From assembly GCF_010993775.1 (NCBI RefSeq), contig NZ_WOTO01000019.1, positions 1-64,000 on the forward strand: a DNA stretch of 64,000 nt, in the 5' to 3' direction. This DNA is from Fodinicola feengrottensis (GTDB taxonomy: Bacteria; Actinomycetota; Actinomycetes; Mycobacteriales; HKI-0501). Below the pieces are notes generated by a model. The model worked only from the letters and a program-made list of their open reading frames with translations, ran no database searches and was not told the origin of the DNA. A program made the translations under genes and the position numbers. Position 1 is the first letter of the stretch. Every line of letters starts with the position of its first letter. Positions 50,595-59,509 of this stretch are shown here, piece by piece.

Positions 50595-51855
50595 GCGCCG
50601 TACAACCGGTGCCACTCGCCGATCATCCGGTGGCGTTGACCGAGCCGAAAGTCCGGGTGTCCCGGCTGTGGATCGCCCTGCTGTCACTGTCCAATGTGGG
50701 GCTGTGGCTGGCCTTCCTCACGCCGGTGGAAATCCTGCTGCCCAACCAGATCGCCGCGCTGGACCCGACCGGCAAGGTGATCGCGCTGAGCTGGGTGACC
50801 GGCGCGGGCGCCGCGGTGTCGGTGGTGGCCAACCCGCTTTTCGGCGCGCTGTCGGACCGTACGGTCTCCCGCTTTGGCCGCCGGCATCCGTGGACCCTGT
50901 GCTCGATGATCACCGGCGCGATCGCGGTGGTGTTGGTGGGCCTGCAAACCAGCGTGCTGGGCGTCGCGATTTGTTGGATGGCCGTGCAACTCTGCCTGAA
51001 CGCGATGACCGCGACGCTGACCGCGGCGGTGCCAGACCGGGTGCCGGCCGAACAGCGTGGCCTGGTGTCGGCGTGGGCCAGCCTGCCGCAGGTGATCGGC
51101 CCACTGATCGGCATCGCGCTGGTCACTGTCCTTATTGCCAGCCAATCTGCCGCGTACGCCGCGCTGGCCGTTCTGTTGATCGCGCTGGCGCTGCCGTTTG
51201 TGTTGCTGACCAAGGATGATCCGCTGCCCCCGCAGGCTCGGCCGGCCTGGTCCCTGAGCCGATTTCTGCGCGGCTTCTGGGTGAGCCCGCGAGCGTACCC
51301 GGACTTCGCCTGGGCCTGGGCGTGCCGTTTCCTGGTCCAGCTCGGCAACTTCATGATGACGCTCTACATTCTCTACTTCCTCACCGACGCCGTGCACTAT
51401 CCCGATCCGCAGACCGTTTTCTCATTGTCACGGCCGCTTTCAGCGCCGGCATCCTGCTCACCTGCATCACCGGCGGCGCCATCAGCGACCGGCTGGGCCG
51501 GCGCAAGGTCTTCGTCTTCGGGTGTTCGATCGTCCAGGTGATCGGATCGCTGATCGTGGTCGGCTGGCAGACCTGGCCGGCCACCCTGATCACCGGACTG
51601 GTGCTGGGCCTCGGATTCGGGATGTACTTGAGCGTCGACCAGGCGCTGATCACCCAGGTGCTGCCGGTTGCCAAGGACCGCGCCAAAGATCTCGGCATCA
51701 TCAACATCGCCAACTCCGCGCCGCAGGTGCTCGCGCCCGCGGTGGCCGGGGTGGCCATCACCTATCTCGGCGGATATCGCGGCATGTTCCTGCTCGCCGC
51801 GGTCGTCACCTTGCTCGGTGCCCTCGCCGTCATCCCGATCCGGAGCGTTCGATGA
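50591..51855 (+). CDS. MFS/GPH-type sugar transporter (frameshifted)
   Basis: GTG overlaps the beta-glucosidase stop. Twelve predicted membrane helices: LWIALLSLSNVGLWLAFLTP, SWVTGAGAAVSVVANPLFGA followed by LSDRTVSRFGRRHPW (MFS loop 2-3 motif), VGLQTSVLGVAICWMAV and VIGPLIGIALVTVLIASQSA. After a missing T in the T-run at about 51417: LIVTAAFSAGILLTCITGGA, ISDRLGRRKVFVFG and ALITQVLPVAKDRAKDLGII. About 421 codons. It probably imports the glycoside split by the preceding enzyme. Confidence 0.88.
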
Positions 51856-53171
51856 CTTCACCCATCTCCCGCTGGTCCAACTGGGCCGGCAACCAGCGCG
51901 CCACCGGCGTGACCGTGCACCATCCGCGTGGTACGGCCGAAATAGCCGCGACGGTGGCGCGGGTCCGGTCCGGCGGTGGCCGGCTGAAGGCGATCGGCAG
52001 CGGCCATTCCTTCACCGCGATCGGGCGGCCGGAAGGCCATCAGGTGGCTTTCGACCGGCATGCCGGACTCGTCGCGCTGGACCGCGCGACCGGCCTGGTG
52101 ACCGTCGAGGCCGGTATGACTATCCGTACGCTCAACGCGATCCTGCGCCAAGCCGGGTTGTCGATGACCAATCTTGGTGATATTGACAAGCAAACTGTCA
52201 GCGGCGCGGTCTCCACTGGTACGCACGGCACCGGCGCCACCTTCGGCGGGATCGCCACCCAGATCCGCGGGCTGGAACTGGTGGTGGCCGACGGCACCGT
52301 GCTGACCTGTACGGCCAAGGAAAACCCAGAGGTCTTCGCCGCCGCCCGGGTCGGGCTCGGCGCGCTGGGACTCATTTCGACGGTCACTTTCCAGACCGAG
52401 CCGGCTTTCGCGATTTGCGCGGAAGAAGGACCAATGCCTCTAGACGAGGTGCTGTCCGGTCTGGACGCGCTCGCCGACGGGACCGACCATTTCGAGTTCT
52501 ACTGGTTCCCGCACACCGAGGTGGCGCTGACCAAACGCAACACCCGGCTGCCGTACGACACCCCGCTTTCGCCTTTGCCACGCTGGAAAACCATGGTGGA
52601 CGACGAGCTGCTCTCGAACGTGGCCTTCGCCGGCGTGATCGGGCTGTCCCGGCGGGTGCCAGCTGGCATTCCGCGGCTGAACCAGCTCACCGCTCGCGCG
52701 CTGGGCGCCCGTACGTTCACCGACTACTCCTCGGAGATCTTCGTCTCGGCTCGCCGGGTGCGGTTCGTGGAGATGGAGTACGCCGTGCCGCGCGCCGACT
52801 TGGCGGCTGTGGTCACCGAAATCCGGTCCATGATCGAGAGCACCGGCCTGCGGATTCCGTTCCCGATCGAGGTGCGAGTGGCCGCGGCGGACAACATCGC
52901 ACTGTCCACGGCCGCCGGCCGGGAGAGCGGCTACGTCGCCGTCCACCTGCCCATTGGCACCGACTTCTGGCCGTACTTTCGCGCGGTGGAAGCGATTGCC
53001 GGTCAGGTGCAAGGCCGGCCGCACTGGGGCAAAATGCACAGCCTCGACGCGTCCGCGGTGCGTGAGCGCTATCCGCGGTTCGACGAGTTCGTCGCGCTGC
53101 GCGACAAGCTCGACCCGACCGGACTGTTCACCAACGCCTATCTCGACCGGGTGCTGGGCGGTCGGAGCTAA
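51852..53171 (+). CDS. FAD-linked sugar-lactone (L-gulono/D-arabinono-1,4-lactone) oxidase
   Basis: Intact 439 aa. FAD-binding PCMH domain: SNWAGNQRATGVTVHHPRGT, RLKAIGSGHSFTAIGRPEGH (GSGHSF; His often carries covalent FAD), VTVEAGMTIRTLNAILRQAG and GDIDKQTVSGAVSTGTHGTG. The C-terminal ALO domain has FEFYWFPHTEVALTKRN, FVEMEYAVPRADL and the ending RPHWGKMHSLDASAVRERYP (HWGK motif) with DPTGLFTNAYLDRVLG. ATG overlaps the transporter stop. It oxidises an aldonolactone or a related sugar/alditol and makes H2O2. Confidence 0.93.
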   Translation: MTSPISRWSNWAGNQRATGVTVHHPRGTAEIAATVARVRSGGGRLKAIGSGHSFTAIGRPEGHQVAFDRHAGLVALDRATGLVTVEAGMTIRTLNAILRQAGLSMTNLGDIDKQTVSGAVSTGTHGTGATFGGIATQIRGLELVVADGTVLTCTAKENPEVFAAARVGLGALGLISTVTFQTEPAFAICAEEGPMPLDEVLSGLDALADGTDHFEFYWFPHTEVALTKRNTRLPYDTPLSPLPRWKTMVDDELLSNVAFAGVIGLSRRVPAGIPRLNQLTARALGARTFTDYSSEIFVSARRVRFVEMEYAVPRADLAAVVTEIRSMIESTGLRIPFPIEVRVAAADNIALSTAAGRESGYVAVHLPIGTDFWPYFRAVEAIAGQVQGRPHWGKMHSLDASAVRERYPRFDEFVALRDKLDPTGLFTNAYLDRVLGGRS

Positions 53172-53763
53172 ACCTTCGCGCGCATTCCGTCGGTGACGAC
53201 GGTGACCAGGTGTCCGACCCGGCTCGGATCGGGCAGCTGGTCTTTGGCTCGCAGGCAGCCAAACAGCAGCGCCCACACGTCGTCCAGATCCAGGTCAGGG
53301 CGAACCGCGCCGGCGGCCTGAGCCCGCCGGAGCAACTGGCCGGCGACCTTCCAGATCTGCTCGGACCCGCCGCGAAATCCGTAACCGCTGGACAACTCGA
53401 GCGCGTCGACCAACGCCTTGTTCAGCGATGCCTGCTCGATCTTGCGGGTGAAGAACTCGAAGAAAGCGGCGCCCGCGTCCGGCGTCGCCAGCAGTGCCTC
53501 CCCGTCCCCCAGCAGCCCCTGCACCCGCTCGGCGACGACCGCCTCAAAAAGCGCCTCTTTGGTGGGAAAATGCCGATAGACGGTGCCGGCGCCGACGCCG
53601 GCCCGGCGGGCGATCTCGTCCAGCGGCACCGCGAGACCCTGTTCGGCGAAGACCTCCTCGGCAGCCGCCAACACTCGGAGCCGGTTGCGGCGAGCGTCGG
53701 CTCGCATCGGGGGGGGGCCGCAGTTTCCGGCGCGGCAGCGGCAACCGCGGTCTCTTTCGCCAT
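53168..53763 (-). CDS. TetR-family regulator (frameshift in a G9 run)
   Basis: From ATG 53763 the first residues are MAKETAVAAAAPET. The G9 run at 53709-53717 then shifts the frame into MRADARRNRLRVLAAAEEVF, AEQGLAVPLDEIARRAGVGA and GTVYRHFPTKEALFEAVVAE (HTH). The C-terminus reads FTRKIEQASLNKALVDALEL, QLLRRAQAAGAVRPDLDLDD and VWALLFGCLRAKDQL, the SBP/TetR_C-type helices. About 198 codons. Divergent from the SnoaL-like genes, with two direct repeats in the gap. Confidence 0.87.
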
Positions 53764-53790
53764 CACCCGAGTATCCCCTTTTCTCGGCTT

Positions 53791-53844
53791 TTGACAAACG
53801 GGGCGAGCGTTCCGTATATTTGAAGAAGCGGGGCGTACGTTCCG
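53791..53844 (+). promoter_or_regulatory. Consensus-like promoter with two 30-base-spaced repeats
   Basis: TTGACA (53791-53796), 18 bases, TATATT (53815-53820). CGGGGCGAGCGTTCCG (53799-53814) fills the spacer and CGGGGCGTACGTTCCG (53829-53844) follows the start region, exactly 30 bases on. A divergent TetR protein bound to both would block transcription. Confidence 0.75.
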
Positions 53845-53871
53845 CTTGCATTTTCGGGGGACGAGGAGAGA

Positions 53872-53973
53872 CATAAGCACAACGGCGGCGACCCCCAGGT
53901 CGTCGTGGTCGAATTCGAGGCGTACGGCGTCACGGTCAGCACCGGCGAGAAACTTCCGGCACTCACCGCCTGA
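53872..53973 (+). pseudogene. C-terminal remnant of a SnoaL/NTF2-like protein
   Basis: No start codon in frame, but it reads NGGDPQVVVVEFEAYGVTVS and TGEKLPALTA-stop. This aligns with TADPEVVIAEFTMHRTVTAT and TGKPMSGDY of the next gene. The 5' two-thirds of a SnoaL-like gene seem to be missing just after the strong promoter, a deletion or assembly loss. Confidence 0.5.
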
Positions 53974-53998
53974 TTCCGACCTTTTCTCAGGAGATCCC

Positions 53999-54439
53999 AT
54001 GGTTGACAACAGCCCCCGCAAGGTCGTCGAGCGATTCATCGAGGCCTCGGCCCGAGGCGCGTACGACGAGCTCGTCGATTTCTACGCAGAAGACGTGGTC
54101 ATCGAGATACCTTTTGCCCCGCCCGGTTTTCCGCGGGTTTCGGACGGCGGCCGGGAGGAGTTCCGGGCCCGTACCAAGACGATCGAGGGCCTGTGGACGA
54201 TTGATGGCATCGACCCGGTACGAATCCACGAGACCGCCGATCCGGAGGTCGTCATCGCCGAATTCACTATGCACCGGACAGTCACCGCGACCGGGAAGCC
54301 GATGAGCGGTGACTACATCATGGTGATAACAGTCCGGGACGGCCTGATCGCACATTCTCGCGACTACGCCAATCCGATGGCGAGCGCGGTGGCATTCGGT
54401 CGGCTACAGGAACTGGTTGACGCGTACGAAAGTCAGTGA
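53999..54439 (+). CDS. SnoaL-like (NTF2-fold) protein
   Basis: Intact 146 aa from ATG 53999 after CAGGAGA. SnoaL/ketosteroid-isomerase-like fold: RKVVERFIEASARGAYDELV, DFYAEDVVIEIPFAPPGFPR, FRARTKTIEGLWTIDGID and DPEVVIAEFTMHRTVTATGK, with YIMVITVRDGLIAHSRDYAN. The family covers cyclases, hydratases and binding proteins; the exact role is open. It is controlled by the promoter and TetR repeats upstream. Confidence 0.8.
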   Translation: MVDNSPRKVVERFIEASARGAYDELVDFYAEDVVIEIPFAPPGFPRVSDGGREEFRARTKTIEGLWTIDGIDPVRIHETADPEVVIAEFTMHRTVTATGKPMSGDYIMVITVRDGLIAHSRDYANPMASAVAFGRLQELVDAYESQ

Positions 54440-54445
54440 TGTTCC

Positions 54446-54493
54446 AAAAAAAAAGGCGAGGGTGACGTTTGAGCAATCAAACGTCACCCTCGC
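54446..54493 (-). terminator. Strong rho-independent terminator for the Pro-rich protein gene
   Basis: 17-base perfect arms (54456-54472 and 54477-54493), loop GCAA. On the - strand it is followed by a T9 tract (A run at 54446-54454). It begins 13 bases past the stop of the - strand gene and also bounds the SnoaL-like gene. Confidence 0.92.
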
Positions 54494-54505
54494 TGCGGGG
54501 ATTTT

Positions 54506-55027
54506 CTATCGAGCGGCAGGCGGCAGTGGTGCCGCCGAGTCGCTGGCCGGCGGAGGTGCCGGCGAGTCGGTGGCCGGCGGCGGCGCCGGGGAGTCCGAAG
54601 TGGACGGTGGCGGCGGCGAGGCCGGCGGGCACGGGCTGCCCGGGGCCGACGGCGGTGCACTCACGGGCGGAGCACTGACCGGCGGGGCCGAGACGGGTGG
54701 GGCACTCACCGGCGGTGCACTCACCGGCGGAACGCTCTCGGGCGGCGCTGGCGGTGCGCTGACCGGCGGCGCCGACGGGTCGTCGCTGTCCCGGAGCCTT
54801 GGCATCGCGGACGCCGGGGTGCTGTCGGTCGGCGCCGGAGCCGCCGTGTCAGTCGGTGGTGGTACGGGGCAAGGCTGGCACGCGCCGGGTGGCGGGCAGG
54901 GGTCGTACGCCGCTCCCGCGCGGGACATTCCCGCGCCGACGAGTGCCGCCAGCACCACAGACGCGCCGGCCACCACAGTGATGGACGTGACGATCCTGGG
55001 CCACCGCTTTCGTTCCGTGCCTTCCAT
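54506..55027 (-). CDS. Secreted or anchored Pro/Ser/Ala-rich repeat protein
   Basis: Intact 173 aa. Residues 10-40 are a signal peptide or membrane anchor (IVTSITVVAGASVVLAALVGA). Then comes YDPCPPPGACQPCPVPPP with three Cys, followed by low-complexity repeats: five or more PPVSA units (residues about 92-125) and later SDSPAPPPATDSPAPPPA. This resembles cell-wall-spanning, mucin-like proteins; no enzymatic domain. The tandem units probably vary in copy number between strains. Confidence 0.65.
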   Translation of the reverse strand: MEGTERKRWPRIVTSITVVAGASVVLAALVGAGMSRAGAAYDPCPPPGACQPCPVPPPTDTAAPAPTDSTPASAMPRLRDSDDPSAPPVSAPPAPPESVPPVSAPPVSAPPVSAPPVSAPPVSAPPSAPGSPCPPASPPPPSTSDSPAPPPATDSPAPPPASDSAAPLPPAAR

Positions 55028-55201
55028 CGGTCCTCCCTGGTTCTCGGTCTGGATACGTCGGCCGCCGCACGCTCAAAACACGCTTACCGCAGCTCACAGC
55101 CATATCCTTGACCAGGTCAGCGTCCCATTAGTACCGATTTCTGGCAAATTGTCCTTATCCCATTAGTCCCATTGACCCGTACCGCCTCACCCGACACGCG
55201 C

Positions 55202-56085
55202 TTAGCGGCTCAGGGTCGTCTCGTGCTCCATTCGGGACAGCTTGGCGGGATTGCGTACGGCGTAAAGGCCGGTGATGAGTCCGTCGTCGACACGTACCGC
55301 GATGACGGTGTCGATCTCGCCGTCGAGGTGCAGGAGCAGCGCCGGGCAACCGTTGACCTGCGCCGGCCGCAGCGACATCGTGGTGGCGATCCGCCCCAGC
55401 CCGGCCGCCAGCAGCCGGCCCACCTTGTCGGCGCCGACAATCGGCAGGCGTACGGCCTGTACGACGCCGCCACCGTCGCCCAGGAAAACCACGTCGTCGG
55501 GCGCGAGGACGTCCAGCAGCTGTTGCAGATCGCCGGTTTCCACCGCCCGCTGGAACGCCTCGAACGCGTCCTTGGTCTCGGCCCGGGAAACCGCCCCACG
55601 CGGCCGGCGCGCGGCGACGTGTTCGCGGGCCCGATGGGCGATCTGGCGAACCGAAGCCGCGTTCTTGTCGACCGCTTCGGCGATCTCCTCGTACCCCAGC
55701 CCGAACACCTCACGCAGCACGAACACCGCCCGCTCGGTGGGCGTGAGGGTCTCCAGCACCAGCAGCATCGCCATCGAAAGGCTGTCCGCCAACTCGACGT
55801 CCTCGGCCACGTCGGGGGTGGTCAGCAGTGGCTCGGGCAGCCACGGGCCGACGTACGACTCCTTCGGCGGCGACCCAGCGTCCGCAACCGTCCGAGCGCC
55901 TGCCGGGTGGTGATCCGGACCAGGTACGCGCGCTGGTTCCGGACGGTGTCGAGATCGACGCCGGCCCAGCGCAGCCAGGTTTCCTGAAGGACGTCCTCGG
56001 CGTCAGCGGCCGAGCCGAGCATCTCGTACGCGACGGTGAACAGCAGATTGCGGTGCTCAACGAATGCCTCGGTGGCCCCATCCAT
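55202..56085 (-). CDS. ECF41-type RNA polymerase sigma factor (frameshifted)
   Basis: Sigma region 2: FVEHRNLLFTVAYEMLGSAA with DAEDVLQETWLRW. After a frame change near 55875, the linker GPWLPEPLLT, then region 4: LTPTERAVFVLREVFGLGYE and IAEAVDKNAASVRQIAHRAR. A SnoaL-like C-terminal extension has LGDGGGVVQAVR and ends AVRNPAKL. WLPEP, DGGG and NPxKL are the three hallmarks I know for ECF41. ATG 56085 follows AAGGAG. About 294 codons. The C-terminal extension regulates activity in this group. Divergent from an AhpD-like partner gene, the usual ECF41 arrangement. Confidence 0.92.
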
Positions 56086-56110
56086 AAGTGGCTCCTTCGC
56101 TTTCCCATCA

Positions 56111-56137
56111 GACGCCGAGCACCAGCGTCTTGTGACA
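56111..56137 (-). promoter_or_regulatory. ECF41-type promoter for the sigma gene
   Basis: On the - strand TGTCACA (56137-56131), exactly 16 bases, then CGTC (56114-56111), 26 bases before the sigma start. This is the -35/-10 pair I recall as the ECF41 consensus, implying self-activation. Confidence 0.7.
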
Positions 56138-56223
56138 GTGGCGTAGGTCACCGTCACAACCGTCGAACAGCCGGCATCTCATGTTCGTCCACCGCACACA
56201 AAGACCACGAGTGAGGACGAGTC

Positions 56224-56712
56224 ATGGACCCCCGATTCAACCTGTTCGACAACGAGCTCGCCGCCAAGTTCGGCAAGCGGTTCGCCAACACCAGCATGGT
56301 CATCGGCCAGTCGCCGCTGCCCAAGTCGACCCAGGCGCTGGTCAGCCTGCGGGCCAGCCAGATCAACGGCTGTGGCTTCTGCACCGACATGCACACCAAG
56401 GACGCGCGGCGGCCGCCGGCGAGACCGCGGTCCGGCTCCACCTGGTCGCCGCCTGGCGGGAGGCCACTGTGTTCACCGACGCCGAGCGGGCCGCGCTGGC
56501 GCTCACAGAGGAGGGCACTCGGATCGCGGATGCCCACGTCGGCGTGTCCGACGAGACCTGGGCGCAGGTACGCAAGCACTACGACGATGACAGAGACCGC
56601 CGCGCTGCTGTGCCTGGTCGCGCTGATCAACGCGGCTAACAGACTCAACGTCATGGTGCGTACGCCGGCGGGTTCGTACCAGCCGGGGATGTTCGACACT
56701 CTGGTCAGCTGA
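56224..56712 (+). CDS. Carboxymuconolactone-decarboxylase/AhpD-like ECF41 partner (compensating frameshifts)
   Basis: It starts MDPRFNLFDNELAAKFGKRF, PLPKSTQALVSLRASQINGC and GFCTDMHTKDA, with the AhpD CxxC...H redox motif (CGFCTDMH). The open frame is continuous, but about residues 61-121 (RPPARPRSGSTWSPP) are out of frame. The other frame there reads AAGETAVRLHLVAAWREATV, FTDAERAALALTEEGTRIAD and HVGVSDETWAQVRKHYDDD. It returns near 56590 to AALLCLVALINAANRLNVMV. The two shifts cancel. Such COE proteins are the typical targets and partners of ECF41 sigma factors. Confidence 0.88.
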   Translation: MDPRFNLFDNELAAKFGKRFANTSMVIGQSPLPKSTQALVSLRASQINGCGFCTDMHTKDARRPPARPRSGSTWSPPGGRPLCSPTPSGPRWRSQRRALGSRMPTSACPTRPGRRYASTTTMTETAALLCLVALINAANRLNVMVRTPAGSYQPGMFDTLVS

Positions 56713-57571
56713 CCGGATCATGGTGCCGCCGAAACGCCGCCGGCGGCATCCCGCAGGTGGTGGTGAACGCCGTATAGAAGCGGCTGATAGAGCCAAAACC
56801 CGACCGAGTGGCCACCCGCTCGATCGGTAGGTCGGTGGTGACCAGGAGGCGGCGGGCCTCGGCGAGCCGCCGCCGAACCAGGTAGTCACCGATCGTCATG
56901 TGCATGACCTTGCGGAACTGCGGCATCGCGTAGTTGGAATGCAGGCGTACGGCGGCGGCGATGTCGGCGATCGTGAGCGGCTCCCGGAAGTGTTCGGCGA
57001 TGTGCCGGACCATCGCGACGACCTGGCGCAGCGTCGGGTCCGCCCCGGAATACTGGCGTACGGGCTGGCCGACCGTACCCAGCGCGAGGCGACGGACCCG
57101 CGCCTGGACCTCCAGCAACGCGATCTGCCGGCGCTCGACCTCGGCGCTGGCCAGGTCCGCAGCCCATTGGGTGAAATGCGACGGATCCGTGGGGGTGGCG
57201 GCCGCCGGCGCGGACACCAGCGGGACGCCGGACAGCAGGCGGGTGACCAGCTGATCCGGCAGTCCCCAGCCCAGGAACGTCTCGAACGGGACGTAGATCC
57301 AGTGCGCGCGGGTCGCGGAATTCGCCACCAGCTGATGGGGCACGGCGGCCCAGAACGCGGCCAGCAGCCAGCCAGGCCCGACCTCGACCGGGACGCCACC
57401 GAACAGGTAGAGCATCGTGCCGCCGTCGGCCACCAGGTTGAGCTCCAGGTCATCGTGCTGGTGGGCGGCATGCATCACGGCCGGCTCGCCGGCCCACCCG
57501 ACCAGTCCCCCGGACGCGACCTGAGGATCCAAGACCTTCTCGCTTTCATCGCTGAAGACTTCGCGGATCAT
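56705..57571 (-). CDS. AraC-family regulator with cupin-type sensor
   Basis: Intact 288 aa. N-terminal cupin/AraC-binding part: PAVMHAAHQHDDLELNLVAD and GGVPVEVGPGWLLAAFWAAV. C-terminal HTH pair: MVRHIAEHFREPLTIADIAA, RLHSNYAMPQFRKVMHMTIG and DYLVRRRLAEARRLLVTTDL, with IERVATRSGFGSISRFYTAF. It is convergent with the AhpD-like gene (8-base overlap) and divergent from the Gfo/Idh gene 53 bases away, which is its likely target, perhaps sugar-responsive. Confidence 0.92.
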   Translation of the reverse strand: MIREVFSDESEKVLDPQVASGGLVGWAGEPAVMHAAHQHDDLELNLVADGGTMLYLFGGVPVEVGPGWLLAAFWAAVPHQLVANSATRAHWIYVPFETFLGWGLPDQLVTRLLSGVPLVSAPAAATPTDPSHFTQWAADLASAEVERRQIALLEVQARVRRLALGTVGQPVRQYSGADPTLRQVVAMVRHIAEHFREPLTIADIAAAVRLHSNYAMPQFRKVMHMTIGDYLVRRRLAEARRLLVTTDLPIERVATRSGFGSISRFYTAFTTTCGMPPAAFRRHHDPVS

Positions 57572-57624
57572 AGGCTCCTAGCGTCAAGGGCGTCCACGAT
57601 TCGTTCCCCAGCGAGGAGCTCAGC

Positions 57625-58820
57625 GTGTTTTCTCTTGCTGTCGTTGGAGCTGGCCAGTTCGCCGGCCAGTTCGCGCGGCTGTGGCGCCTACATCCGGGTG
57701 TGGGCGACATTTTCGCGACCGACCTGTTGCCCGAGCGCGCCGAGCGACTGGTCGCCGACCATGGTTTGGCCGGGGCCTTGCCGTCATTCGACGTGGTGCT
57801 GGACTCCGAGGTCGACGCGGTGGCGATCTTCACCCAACGCTGGTTGCACGGCCCGCTGGTCGTACGGGCACTACGGGCCGGCAAACACGTCTATTCCGCG
57901 GTGCCGATGGCGGTGACGGAACAGGAGATCGCGGACATCATCGACGCCGTACGCGACACGGGTCTGACGTACATGATGGGCGAGACCAGCCACTACAACC
58001 CGGCGACCGTGCATGCCCGCAACCAGGTCGCGGCGGGTGCGTTCGGACGGCTTTTCTACGCCGAAGGCGACTACATCCACGACATGGATCTCGGATTTTA
58101 CGAGGCGTACCAATACAGCGGCGGCGAGCAGTGGAAGTCAACCGCGAGCTATCCGCCGCTGATGTATCCGACGCATTCCATCGGCGGCATTCTCGGTGCC
58201 TGGCAGACGTACGCGACCAGTGTGTCCGCGATCGGTGTCGTGGACCAGCGCGGCGACGGCGTCTTCGACCAGAAAGTCAGCATGTTCGAGAACGACTTTT
58301 CCAACGCCACCGGACTTTTCGAGGTAGCCGGCGGCGGATCCTTTCGTACGAACGAATTCCGCCGGGTCGGCTATCCGTCTCTCACATCAGGGAATCCCGT
58401 TTTCGGTTCTTCGGCACCGAGGGCAGCATGGAGCAGTTGGCGACAGTCAGCCTCTGGCAGGACAAGAACGGCGTCGAGGACATCACCGATCAGCTTTTGC
58501 CCAGTGCCGTACGAGATGTCAACGACCCCTCCCTCGCCCACGTCGCGCCCGCTCTGCGCGACGCCTTCACGTCGGGCTCCGCACCCGTACACGACCGGTC
58601 GCGGTTGCCCACGGAATTCGCCACCGCGGGCAACGGCCACGAAGGCAGCCATCATTTCCTCGCCGACGATTTCGTGACGGCGGTGAACACCCGATCGTTG
58701 CCGCCAGTCAACGCCTGGGTTTCGGCCCGCTACACCTTGCCGGGCATCATCGCGCACCAGTCAGCGCTCAAAGGCGGCGTCCGCCTGGACATCCCGGAGT
58801 TCGGCGAAGCCCCTGCCTGA
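57625..58820 (+). CDS. Gfo/Idh/MocA-family oxidoreductase (frameshifted)
   Basis: NAD(P)-binding Rossmann start FSLAVVGAGQFAGQFARLWR, DAVAIFTQRWLHGPLVVRAL, RAGKHVYSAVPMAVTEQEIA (the EKP-like position reads SAVPM) and YMMGETSHYNPATVHARNQV. C-terminal domain: YPPLMYPTHSIGGILGAWQT. After a frame change at about 58383: FRFFGTEGSMEQLATVSLWQ and NTRSLPPVNAWVSARYTLPG. About 398 codons. This family oxidises or epimerises sugars and inositols. The Lys of the usual EKP motif is replaced (SAVP), so catalytic use is uncertain. Confidence 0.85.
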
Positions 58821-58821
58821 C

Positions 58822-59306
58822 CTACCCGAGGTCGACGGTGACTCGAGAGTCGGCGCCGGTGGCGCCGCCGCGCGTACGAGGACGGAATGTTCGAGGGCGG
58901 TTGCCCGATAGAGCCGGTAAAGCCCTGAATCACGCAGCTCAGCGAGGGTGAAATGTTTCTCGCGCGGAAGTCGGCGGTGGTAGATCGCGGCCGCTTCCTC
59001 GATTTCGTCGTCGGGCACTTTTGTGGCTCGCGCGCTGAGGTACACGGCTTCGGCCTGCCCGATGGGTACCCGCGAGTCGTAGATCGCCATGCTGACCTGC
59101 GGACGCAGAGCGATGTTGCGGGAATGCCGGGTGTCCGGTCCGGAGACCCAGAAGAATTCGCGACAGTCCTGATGGGAAAAGAAAATGGGGCTAACCCACG
59201 GCGTTCCGTCCGCGTCGGCGGTGCCCAACGCCAAGTATTTATGGTCGGCGATCAGTTCACGTACACGGTCCGCGGTGGTCACATGACTACCGGCAGCGAG
59301 TGCCAT
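58822..59306 (-). CDS. Pyridoxamine-5'-phosphate-oxidase-like (PPOX/FDOR) flavoprotein (frameshifted)
   Basis: From ATG 59306: TADRVRELIADHKYLALGTA and DADGTPWVSPIFFSHQDCRE (split beta-barrel binding a flavin), then FFWVSGPDTRHSRNIALRPQ and VSMAIYDSRVPIGQAEAVYL. The C-terminus, after a frame change at about 58862, ends GATGADSRVTVDLG-stop at 58822. About 161 codons. Corrected, it ends just short of the Gfo/Idh gene instead of overlapping it. It could use FMN or F420; the window encodes an F420-synthesis enzyme. Confidence 0.82.
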
Positions 59307-59509
59307 CGCTCCTCCTTCGGTTGGTACGCCGACGATCTCCGCCACCGGGCGTACCGGCATCTGTGGCACCACGGATTCTGCCCCAATCTGTCGGTGGCCG
59401 GCCAGCGACTCCGCGACCACGCCGGCTTCCAGCTGCTGCGCGCCGCGTCGCGATGAGTTTTGTGGTCGGTGGCAGTCTGTTCCACTGTCGACGATCACCG
59501 GAGGGTTCC

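Noticed and set aside
54600..54760. CRISPR-like repeats
   Set aside because: The periodic units are in-frame codons for PPVSA and similar motifs in a secreted protein; no spacers of constant length and no cas genes.
56153..56189. ECF41 promoter for the AhpD-like gene on the + strand
   Set aside because: GTCACA is followed by CGTC at 2 and 27 bases, not at 16, so the spacing does not fit.
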